Origin: Thermodesulfovibrio sp.
GTDB lineage: Bacteria > Nitrospirota > Thermodesulfovibrionia > UBA6902
DNA: 51,693 nucleotides
NCBI GenBank assembly: GCA_026982355.1
Contig: JALSHG010000089.1
Coordinates: 1 to 51,693 of the forward strand
Reading direction: 5' to 3'
Shown here: positions 45,225 to 51,693 of the stretch, in pieces
Numbering within the stretch: position 1 is the first letter of the stretch
Layout: every line of letters starts with the position of its first letter
Translations under genes and position numbers: made by a program
Notes under the pieces: model-generated
The model's database searches: none
Told to the model about the DNA's origin: nothing
Seen by the model: the letters and a program-made list of their open reading frames with translations, nothing else

Positions 45225-45363
45225 AATAACCCCCTTCATTTACCGTACCGTTGCAGGAAATATCCCGTAACATCAGGCTACGGATAATTTCAGACGGTAT
45301 CTTAACCTCAACCGGTTGCAATAATAATATCGCATTCGGTTTTTTAATGCTATCCGTAACCAA

Positions 45364-45451
45364 CCTTAATGTTGCATAAAACCGCAGGGGGGGCGGCGTA
45401 AAACCTCCGGACTCCCCTGCCCGCGGGCGCTATTTTTATGCCGTTGCGAAG
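45364..45451 (+). repeat. Family I inverted repeat, short copy
   Basis: The 88-bp copy from CCTTAATG (B end) to CCGTTGCGAAG (worn A end) has inner arms GCAGGGGGGGCGG and CGGACTCCCCTGC. It lies in the 367-bp divergent space between the DUF502 gene and the P-loop gene, upstream of the latter's promoter. Apart from this and the promoter I see nothing in that space. Confidence 0.78.
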
Positions 45452-45517
45452 ATAATCAGGCACCGGCGGAAGTGGTAAAAATTCCATCCGGGGGCTATGA
45501 AATAGCATGCTGTTGAA

Positions 45518-45526
45518 TGTTATAAT
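45518..45526 (+). promoter_or_regulatory. Extended -10 promoter of the P-loop protein gene
   Basis: TGTTATAAT is a perfect extended -10 element. The -35 region (TGAAAT at 17 bases) is poor, which is common with extended -10 promoters. It lies about 65 bases before the start codon. Confidence 0.45.
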
Positions 45527-45591
45527 ATTCATTCACACTAAACGCCGGAAGTTCCCGGCACAACGGCACGGACGGAAAGGATACCGGGTTT

Positions 45592-47385
45592 ATGGCTGGT
45601 GCATCTGTTGTCAAAACGGCAAGACCATACGTTATAACAAGAAAGAAGGTGATATTCGACTATGCGGGCCTTGACTGCGACACCCCCGAGAAACTGTTGA
45701 GAAGCCCCCTGTTCCTTGAAATTGTCGAGAGGTTCATAGAGCGGATCGCATCAAAAGGCAGCTCCATTTTTGCCTTTCTCAGCGAGAGCCTGCCCGGCGT
45801 CAGGCGCGATGAAATGGCAGGCAGCCTCGTCAACCTCTTCAGGCTCCTTGCCGGCCATACCGCCGCGGAAGTGCTTGCAATGAACAGGGACTACGAACGT
45901 TTAATATCAAATCCCGAGTATCTGCACGAGTTTATCGAGGAACTGTACAACTACTGGAGGCGCATGGAGAGGTTCATCTACATTGAAGCGCCCAAAAGGT
46001 CCGGGTATGCAAAAAGCAATATACTTCACACCCGGTTTATCAAGGCCAATGATGAACTCAAGAATAACGTCCTTTACGTGTACAGGCGTGTCGGAGAAAA
46101 CCTGCTCGGAAAAAACCCGCGTGTTTACAGGCAGTTGCCGGCCGGCGCCAATATGGGGATGCTTCTTGAAAAGATAGAGTGGAAGTGCCCCAAAGAGCTT
46201 GAGGTGCTGCTGGATGTTCCGTTTATCAGGCTTTCACTGATAGAGCCTCCGTTGATTCTTTACCCGGAGATGAACAAGAGAAAGGGCAAGTTCAGTGAAA
46301 TAAGCGGGCTGAAGGACGGGATGCTTCAGATTGACCCCGGCGAGTGGTTCTGTTTCCCCGCAAAGGTCGGGGCATTGACCGCGCATATATATTTTCATCA
46401 GGACTTTATATCACTGGGGCTCTCCCTGAGCAATCTCTTTGAAATAGCGGATTTTGAAGACATTGAAGGCAGGCAGCCGGAAATAATGCTGCTTTTCGGC
46501 CTTAAGTACAGGGGGTTGCCGCATAATACGGCGTTTTACGAGGATCCGGAGACAGGCATCCTCATAGGCCTGATAGCCCACTCTGAGGAGGTTGATTATT
46601 TCGGCTATTTCAAGAAGATGACGCTTACACTGCATAACATCGCCATGCTCAACCGGGGATATATGCCTGTTCACGGGGCAATGGTGTATATCAGGCTCAA
46701 GGAGGGCGGCAGTGCCAATGTGCTGATAATCGGCGACAGCGGCGCCGGGAAGTCCGAGACCCTTGAGGCATTCCGCGTGCTTGCGGATGAGCATATCTGC
46801 GAAATGAGGATCATCTTTGATGATATGGGTTCAATCGCCGTAAACGACAGGGGGGAAGTAGTCGGTTACGGGACGGAAATCGGCGCATTTGTGAGACTCG
46901 ACGACCTGCAGCCCGGATATGCGTATGAAGAGATAGACAGGAGCATATTCATGAATCCGGATAAAGGCAATGCGCGCCTCATAGTGCCTATAACGCGGTA
47001 TTCCCATATAATCAGGGGGTATCCTCTCGATATCGTGCTTTATGCCAACAACTATGAGAAGATAGACGACGAGCACCCCATTATAGAGTTTTTTTCATCC
47101 ATGGAAGAGGCCCTTTCCGTATTCAGAAGCGGTGCCCGCTTTGCCAAAGGGACAACCGACGAAAAGGGTATAGTGCATACTTACTTTGCAAATCCTTTCG
47201 GCGCCCCGCAGCGCAAAGAGACCCATGAGAAGATAGTCAGGCGGTATTTCAGCAGGATGTTCGAGTCGGGGGTAAAGGTCGGACAGGTAAGAACCAGGCT
47301 CGGCATCGAAGGTTACGAACAGATGGGCCCTCACCTGGCATCCAAAGAGCTTTTTAATATTATCAAACAGATGCGTTCATCCTGA
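45592..47385 (+). CDS. Large P-loop protein with HPr-kinase/PEP-carboxykinase-like domain
   Basis: The 597-residue protein ends in a P-loop domain: GYMPVHGAMVYIRLKEGGSA, Walker A IIGDSGAGKSETLEAF near residue 380, and a Walker-B-like MRIIFDDMGSIAVND. GDSGAGKSE closely resembles the HPr kinase loop and its PEP-carboxykinase relatives. The first 350 residues form a helical then beta-rich region I do not recognise; it contains YNYWRRMERFIYIEAPKRSG and DPGEWFCFPAKVGALTAHIY. Function may be phosphorylation of a partner protein or an ATP-dependent sugar-phosphate step; no PTS gene is nearby. It stands alone with its own promoter. Confidence 0.72.
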   Translation: MAGASVVKTARPYVITRKKVIFDYAGLDCDTPEKLLRSPLFLEIVERFIERIASKGSSIFAFLSESLPGVRRDEMAGSLVNLFRLLAGHTAAEVLAMNRDYERLISNPEYLHEFIEELYNYWRRMERFIYIEAPKRSGYAKSNILHTRFIKANDELKNNVLYVYRRVGENLLGKNPRVYRQLPAGANMGMLLEKIEWKCPKELEVLLDVPFIRLSLIEPPLILYPEMNKRKGKFSEISGLKDGMLQIDPGEWFCFPAKVGALTAHIYFHQDFISLGLSLSNLFEIADFEDIEGRQPEIMLLFGLKYRGLPHNTAFYEDPETGILIGLIAHSEEVDYFGYFKKMTLTLHNIAMLNRGYMPVHGAMVYIRLKEGGSANVLIIGDSGAGKSETLEAFRVLADEHICEMRIIFDDMGSIAVNDRGEVVGYGTEIGAFVRLDDLQPGYAYEEIDRSIFMNPDKGNARLIVPITRYSHIIRGYPLDIVLYANNYEKIDDEHPIIEFFSSMEEALSVFRSGARFAKGTTDEKGIVHTYFANPFGAPQRKETHEKIVRRYFSRMFESGVKVGQVRTRLGIEGYEQMGPHLASKELFNIIKQMRSS

Positions 47386-47435
47386 TCATGCATATAAAGC
47401 GTTCGGTTCAAAGTTCTGAGTTCAGAGCACATACT

Positions 47436-47569
47436 GAGCCTCTTGCAAAAGTATGAAAACAGCTTGTATATGTCATTTCGACCGGAGGGGGAAATCTTTC
47501 GGTGCCGATGAGTTGTAAGACCTCTCTTTCCGCTGCAGGTGACAGGCGGAGGACTTCCGCAAGAACCTC
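47436..47569 (-). repeat. Family II dispersed repeat, copy D
   Basis: The element lies inverted relative to copies A-C: GAGCCTCTTGCAAAAG on the left, AAATCTTTCGGTGCCGATGA and CCGCTGCAGGTGACAG inside, GACTTCCGCAAGAACCTC on the right. It fills most of the 228-bp gap before mltA, leaving about 45 bases for the mltA leader. Confidence 0.75.
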
Positions 47570-47613
47570 GCCGTCAGGGTTTATCGCAGCGGTGAGATGC
47601 CTGATGGTGAAAC

Positions 47614-48828
47614 ATGGGCGCAGGGTTTAAGAGATATCTGCCGGTTTGCGCGGCAGCTTTGTTTCTTGTCTCAGTCTCGGCCGGCTGCGCCCTGCTGACG
47701 CGCCCACCCGCAAGGCCGGCCATCAAAGAATTATCCTCCATTCAGGTGTATCTTTATGGCTGGAGTGATGATATGGATTTCGCGGGACTTGAACAGGCCG
47801 CCGGCCGTTCGCTCCTGTACTACAGCCGGCTGCCCGGGGACATGACCTTTGAATATGACGGGCTGATCTATTCCTCCCGGGAGATGGCGGCCTCCATGAA
47901 GCTCTTCATAAGCATAATAAGGAACCATGAGGGCAGGGAGAGAACAGCCCTACTGAGAGAAAAGTTTCTGTTTTTTGAAAGCAGGAATGCCGGCGGCAAG
48001 GCCTTTTTCACGGGTTACTACGAGCCGGTGCTGGAGGGCAGCCCGGCACCCACGGAAAAACTTTCAGAACCTGTCTATAAAACGCCCGGGGATTTGATAG
48101 AGGTGGACCTCGGGCGGTTTTCGGAGAAGTGGAGGAACGAGAGGATCGTCGGGCGGTTGCAGGGCAGGCGTCTGGTCCCTTACTACTCGCTGGATGAAAT
48201 AGTTTACGGCAGGATACTGCAGGGGCGCGCCGAGCCGATTGCGTATGTCAACGGGATAGAACTGTTTTTCCTCCAGATACAGGGCTCCGGGCTTATAAGA
48301 CTGCCTGACGGCAGCCTTAAACGCATTAATTATGCACAGAAAAACGGCCGTCCATACAGGGCGATAGGCGCTGTCCTTAAAGACAGGATCCCGCCCGGAA
48401 AGATGTCCATGCAGTCAATCAAGGCGTATCTGTATGCCAATCCTGATAAGGTCCGGGAGATACTGAGCCATAATCAGAGCTACGTCTTCTTTCGCGAGAC
48501 GGAAGACGGGCCCCTTGGAAATATCAACGTCCCCCTTACCCCGAACCGTTCAGTGGCCATGGACACAAGGGCGGTGCCCAGGGGAGGGCTGGCATATATC
48601 GAGACAAAGCTGCCCGTGTTTGACGGCGACAGTATAGCCGGGTGGAGGCCCGTCAGGCGTTTTGCCCTGGTGCAGGATACCGGAGGGGCGATTCGCGGTC
48701 ACGGAAGGGTGGACCTGTTTCTCGGCCACGGCGGGGAGGCGGAGAGGATAGCCGGGCATCTGAAACAGACCGGCCGGGTGTTCCTGATTGTCGCGCGGAA
48801 AGAGTTCCTGGATATGAAGTCGCCCTGA
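47614..48828 (+). CDS. mltA: Membrane-bound lytic murein transglycosylase A (lipoprotein)
   Basis: MltA cleaves peptidoglycan with formation of 1,6-anhydro-muropeptides. The 404-residue precursor has a signal peptide ending in the lipobox VSAG-C25, so it is an outer- or inner-membrane lipoprotein. Family motifs are FTGYYEPVLEGS, FFLQIQGSGLIRLPDGS, YAQKNGRPYRAIG and the double-psi barrel end VQDTGGAIRGHGRVDLFLG with the expected catalytic aspartate. Length is close to E. coli MltA (365) plus an N-terminal extension. It converges with gspB. Confidence 0.94.
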   Translation: MGAGFKRYLPVCAAALFLVSVSAGCALLTRPPARPAIKELSSIQVYLYGWSDDMDFAGLEQAAGRSLLYYSRLPGDMTFEYDGLIYSSREMAASMKLFISIIRNHEGRERTALLREKFLFFESRNAGGKAFFTGYYEPVLEGSPAPTEKLSEPVYKTPGDLIEVDLGRFSEKWRNERIVGRLQGRRLVPYYSLDEIVYGRILQGRAEPIAYVNGIELFFLQIQGSGLIRLPDGSLKRINYAQKNGRPYRAIGAVLKDRIPPGKMSMQSIKAYLYANPDKVREILSHNQSYVFFRETEDGPLGNINVPLTPNRSVAMDTRAVPRGGLAYIETKLPVFDGDSIAGWRPVRRFALVQDTGGAIRGHGRVDLFLGHGGEAERIAGHLKQTGRVFLIVARKEFLDMKSP

Positions 48829-48835
48829 TACAGGA

Positions 48836-48863
48836 TGAACCGGGCGGTGTTTCTATTGCAAGG
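48836..48863 (+). repeat. Degenerate family I half copy abutting gspB stop
   Basis: TGAACCGGGCGGTGTTTCTA followed by TTGCAAGG resembles the A half of the element. The gspB stop codon starts at the next base, the same flush position seen at other stops. The match is short. Confidence 0.4.
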
Positions 48864-49676
48864 CTAAAACGCCCTTATGCTGAAACGCAGGCCCCTGTAG
48901 TCTAAAATGACGCCGGATATGGTGATCTCCTCCAGCTTCAGCCCTTCCGCAAGCGTATCCCCCTCGCGCATGATGATTCCGTTGATATTCACTATGCGTG
49001 ATGACGGGTCATCAGAATAAATGTGTCCTGTAATGGAAATCTCCGGCAGTTTTTTCCTGACCGCCTCCGGTATCCTGCTTATATCCGCAATTCCTTTTTC
49101 CCGTGCGCCTTCAGCATGTTCTCCGGCCCGGAGTTCCGGTGAACTGGGTTCAACGGCCGGCGAGCGTTCCTCCCTGATTTTTTCCCGGAGGAGTTCCAGG
49201 TCCTCGGGGGAGGGATTCAGGTCAAGCGCCGCCGTCTCACCGGTTATATCGCGTGCGGGTTGCTGTTTGCCGGCAACAGCTTTCCGATCCACGGCGTTGA
49301 CCTTTACATCGGCAGTGCCTCCCGTTTTCTGTCTGCGGGGACCTGAAGCGCCTTCTGTTTCGGTGGTATTTTGCACGGGCTGCGCCGGCTTCACGTCAAC
49401 GTGTTTTCCCCCGACAGATGGTGCAGGCCCGGATTCCGCGTGCTGTTCCGTGACTGTCTGAACGGCGGCCTCCCTGGTCTTTGACTCCCACGGCCGCAGG
49501 AAGGCCGCCAGGATGCCTGCGTTTATCAGCATGGCGGCCAGAAACAGGTAAGGCCACAGGAGGTGTTTTTCCGGCTCACGCGATGAACGGTAAGAATGCA
49601 CTGTCATTACATCAGGCACAGGCCCGCGCCTGCGGTTCCGTTCGGATTTCTTAAGTGCATCGAGAATAAAAGACAT
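48864..49676 (-). CDS. gspB: General secretion pathway protein GspB-like
   Basis: GspB works with GspA to place the type II secretion outer-membrane secretin through the peptidoglycan layer. The 270-residue protein begins with the characteristic MSFILDALKKSERNRRRG cytosolic peptide, has one membrane helix (LLWPYLFLAAMLINAGILAA), a long Pro/Glu/Thr-rich periplasmic linker, and a C-terminal T2SSB domain (LPEISITGHIYSDDPSSRIV, then NINGIIMREGDTLAEGLKLEEI). The gene follows gspA with one base between, a typical gspAB operon. No gspC-N genes are in the window. Confidence 0.92.
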   Translation of the reverse strand: MSFILDALKKSERNRRRGPVPDVMTVHSYRSSREPEKHLLWPYLFLAAMLINAGILAAFLRPWESKTREAAVQTVTEQHAESGPAPSVGGKHVDVKPAQPVQNTTETEGASGPRRQKTGGTADVKVNAVDRKAVAGKQQPARDITGETAALDLNPSPEDLELLREKIREERSPAVEPSSPELRAGEHAEGAREKGIADISRIPEAVRKKLPEISITGHIYSDDPSSRIVNINGIIMREGDTLAEGLKLEEITISGVILDYRGLRFSIRAF

Positions 49677-49677
49677 G

Positions 49678-51300
49678 TTACTTTTCCCCTCCGCCGGCGC
49701 TTAATTTCGGTGTGTCCATGCCGGCAGCCGTGTTCAGGTGTATCAGGGTCCTCGGACCCACGATTCCATCGGGAACCAGGCCCCGTGATAGCTGGAACTT
49801 CTTTACGTAATTTACAAGGGAACCGCTGAATTCCGTACCTTCAACGGGCCGAAACGGCCTGTCCTGGACAGCGGCCAGCTCCCTGTCTATCCAGCGCACG
49901 AGGGGGGCGGATTTGCCGGGCATAAGTTCGCCGCGGTAATCCGGAGGAGTGCGCCACAGTAATGTGTAATCACCGAGCCAGCGGGATTCAATGTCCCTGA
50001 CCGCAACATGCCTTGTTTCCGTTGCGGTTACGAGGGTCGCCGTGTCTGTTTCCAGCGCCGTCAATGCGGCGTAATACTCACCGCCCCGATCGTCGAAGAG
50101 CTTAAGTACAGCCGGCCTGTCGAGGCGCCGCAGGTCGTTCAGGCCGCCCGGTCCGCTCAGGCATTGCAGACCCTGTGATTCAGCCTGCCTGCACGGCGAT
50201 GGTTCTTCGCCGGGATTATAGGAAATGCCCCATAACCTGAAAAGCTCCATGAAGGCGGCGATATTATCCCTGTCACGGGGTCCAACGGAAGGCCACTGAA
50301 GGCCTGCGGTTTGCGGGGGGGTGTTTTCAGTGTTTCCGGCTGCACTTGACATGCCTGTTTTACCGCCCGTTGCTGTTTCCGACGGTATATTTTTATTGTA
50401 GTAAGCGGCTGACAGCACGGCCCCGAGCACTGCAAGTATGAGAACGGCCGTCACCCATACATAAGGCGTTACGCGGTTGCCGTGAGCCCCGTCTTCTCCA
50501 AGGACCTCGCGCGCCGCCTTTTTTACGAGGCTGCTGTTCACCGTGTTTTTTTCACCGGCGAAGGCGCCTAACAGGGCGCGGTCGCACAGTATGTTTATCA
50601 GGCGGGGAATTCCGCCGCTTAAATGAAATAATTTCTTTATGCTTGAACCGGTGAACAGTTTTTTCTGCAATCCAGCGACCGAGAGGCGGTGCGTTACATA
50701 CGCGCCTGTATCGTTCCGGGAGAGTGGCCCGAGGTGGTAACGGGCCGTAATGCGCTGAGAGAGCTGCCTGAGCGCGGGTCGGGAGAGCTGCTCTCTCAGC
50801 TCGGGCTGCCCGAGCAGGATTATCTGGAGCAGCTTATGCCGGTTTGTCTCAAGATTGGTCAGCAGGCGCAACTGCTCCAGGACATCAATACCCAGGTTCT
50901 GCGCCTCATCGATAATCAGAACCGCCTTGCGGCCCCCGGCGTGGACATCCAGCAAAAAGGCGTTCAAGAGGTCTGTAAACACCTTTATGCTTGTGTTGCC
51001 TTCAGGATACCTGATGCCGAATTCATCACACACCGTTGCCAGGAGTTCCTCAACAGTCAGTCTGGGATTAAAGATAAACGCCACGGCGGTATGTTCAGGC
51101 AGTTGTTCAAGCAGGCAGCGGCACACGGTTGTCTTGCCCGTTCCGACCTCGCCGGTCAGCAGGACAAAGCCCCCGTCACTGTTCAAGCCGTACACCAGAT
51201 GAGCCAGCGCCTCCCTGTGCTGTTCGCTCATGTAGAGATAGCGCGGGTCCGGGGCGATGGAAAACGGGGACTCCTGAAACCCGAAATATTCATTATACAT
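49678..51300 (-). CDS. gspA: GspA/ExeA-type AAA ATPase with peptidoglycan-binding domain
   Basis: The 540-residue protein starts MYNEYFGFQESPFSIAPDPR, typical of ExeA/GspA. A cytosolic AAA domain has Walker A TGEVGTGKTT and Walker B AVLIIDEAQNL, with sensor region QRITARYHL. A membrane helix (YVWVTAVLILAVLGAVLSAA) leads to a periplasmic part with a cysteine-peptidase-like or unknown region and a C-terminal peptidoglycan-binding module (VNYVKKFQLSRGLVPDGIVG, then PRTLIHLNT). It couples ATP hydrolysis to secretin assembly at the cell wall. Length is normal. Confidence 0.94.
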   Translation of the reverse strand: MYNEYFGFQESPFSIAPDPRYLYMSEQHREALAHLVYGLNSDGGFVLLTGEVGTGKTTVCRCLLEQLPEHTAVAFIFNPRLTVEELLATVCDEFGIRYPEGNTSIKVFTDLLNAFLLDVHAGGRKAVLIIDEAQNLGIDVLEQLRLLTNLETNRHKLLQIILLGQPELREQLSRPALRQLSQRITARYHLGPLSRNDTGAYVTHRLSVAGLQKKLFTGSSIKKLFHLSGGIPRLINILCDRALLGAFAGEKNTVNSSLVKKAAREVLGEDGAHGNRVTPYVWVTAVLILAVLGAVLSAAYYNKNIPSETATGGKTGMSSAAGNTENTPPQTAGLQWPSVGPRDRDNIAAFMELFRLWGISYNPGEEPSPCRQAESQGLQCLSGPGGLNDLRRLDRPAVLKLFDDRGGEYYAALTALETDTATLVTATETRHVAVRDIESRWLGDYTLLWRTPPDYRGELMPGKSAPLVRWIDRELAAVQDRPFRPVEGTEFSGSLVNYVKKFQLSRGLVPDGIVGPRTLIHLNTAAGMDTPKLSAGGGEK

Positions 51301-51479
51301 GGGCGTTAAAATACGGCTATGTAATCCTGTGCAACCATCACTCCCTCTTTGTCGTGGGAGGGTAGGGCAGGGAGGGGAACCGGTTGAAGAGCCGGTGTCA
51401 TTACCCCTGTAAGTGAACCCGGTTAATCGTATAGATATTATCAGAAGTCTCGACTGAAGGCAAGGGTTACCGGTGTTGA

Positions 51480-51563
51480 CTTTAATGCCGCATGAGCGGG
51501 CAAGGGGAGTCGCCGTAAAACCTCCGGACCGTCCTGCCCGGGGGCGGTGTTTTTACTGTAAGG
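51480..51563 (+). repeat. Family I inverted repeat, short copy in opposite orientation
   Basis: The 84-bp copy runs from CTTTAATG (B end) to CTGTAAGG (A end) with inner arms CGGGCAAGGGGAGTCG and CGGACCGTCCTGCCCG. Both neighbours are minus-strand genes, and here the A end faces the upstream gene, unlike the other co-directional copies. The rest of 51301-51627 holds only this element and the terminator; I see no gene there. Confidence 0.75.
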
Positions 51564-51570
51564 TGAAAAA

Positions 51571-51592
51571 AAGGCCCGGCGGACCGGGCCTT
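51571..51592 (-). terminator. Rho-independent terminator of the right-edge gene
   Basis: AAGGCCCGG pairs with CCGGGCCTT around a CGGA loop. On the minus strand it is followed by seven T, a classical intrinsic terminator, 36 bases after the stop codon of the partial gene. The plus side also has four T. Confidence 0.85.
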
Positions 51593-51627
51593 TTCTGAAT
51601 TACAAGGCTGGGTATATACTCCGGCGG

Positions 51628-51693
51628 CTACAGATCAGTCCATTTGAATGGTCCCAAAGTTTCATCATATGTGCCGTCACCGTCGGTGTCGAC
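51628..51693 (-). CDS. C-terminus of a calcium-loop protein, 5' part outside window
   Basis: Only 21 codons and a TAG stop are present. They read VDTDGDGTYDETLG then PFKWTDL. DxDGDGxxD is the calcium-binding loop of dockerin, EF-hand or thrombospondin type 3 repeats, or of some pilin-like surface proteins. Twelve residues after the first Asp is Leu instead of Glu, so a full EF-hand is doubtful. The intrinsic terminator downstream supports a real gene end. Too little is seen for a function. Confidence 0.55.
   Translation of the reverse strand, partial: VDTDGDGTYDETLGPFKWTDL

Overview
The window looks like a chromosomal segment of a free-living, flagellated, anaerobic-type Gram-negative bacterium with roughly 55-60% G+C, most likely in Nitrospirota or Desulfobacterota. 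The grounds are gene content: selenocysteine insertion genes, a LeuB of the type also seen in Actinobacteria, a UbiD decarboxylase, a CheZ domain, GspA/GspB secretion genes, an MltA lipoprotein, and heavy use of AGG and ATA codons. The lineage is an inference; no ribosomal marker is present.

Layout. 1-4720 (minus): a cysteine-cluster protein, selA, selB and a conserved gene overlapping selB. 5153-12880: a YmdB-like phosphodiesterase (plus), then minus-strand HU, folP, ftsH, an NtrC-type regulator and gatB. 13199-17283: tRNA-Gln and tRNA-Glu, then leuB, asd and an MtaD-type deaminase (plus), closed by tRNA-Arg (minus). 17365-23165: an envelope-glycan block of two GT39-like membrane glycosyltransferases around a membrane-anchored sulfatase-fold enzyme. 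23378-27274 (plus): fliK-flgD-flgE behind a sigma-54-type promoter. 27351-36042 (minus): a two-CW cysteine protein and a chemotaxis operon (HEAT protein, cheR, response regulator, cheY, cheA, CheW-CheZ fusion, cheW, cheB). 36187-37524: a diguanylate cyclase. 37795-45224: glnS, small membrane ORFs, a RelA/SpoT-like uncharacterised protein, a UbiD decarboxylase, a PPOX flavoprotein and a DUF502 protein. 45592-51300: a large HPr-kinase/PEPCK-like P-loop protein, mltA, gspB and gspA. The right edge has the tail of a calcium-loop protein.

Two families of non-coding dispersed repeats run through the intergenic spaces. Family I (about 20 full or partial copies, 55-214 bp) is an inverted repeat whose two ends differ: a B end reading CCTTAATG and an A end reading CCTTACAG. 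Several copies have 4-bp flanking duplications, so it behaves like a MITE. Between co-directional genes it nearly always lies with the B end toward the upstream stop codon and the A end toward the downstream start codon. Some copies carry a roughly 125-bp insertion in the hairpin loop. Family II (five copies, about 135 bp) has GAGGCTCTTGCAAAAG-like termini.

The strongest single-gene novelties are the CheW-CheZ fusion (a phosphatase built onto an array adaptor), the RelA/SpoT-like protein at 40205-41728, and sigma-28-like promoters that appear to tie the two-CW protein and the HEAT-che operon to the flagellar regulon. Together the flagellar, chemotaxis and diguanylate cyclase genes make 23-37.5 kb a motility-control region.
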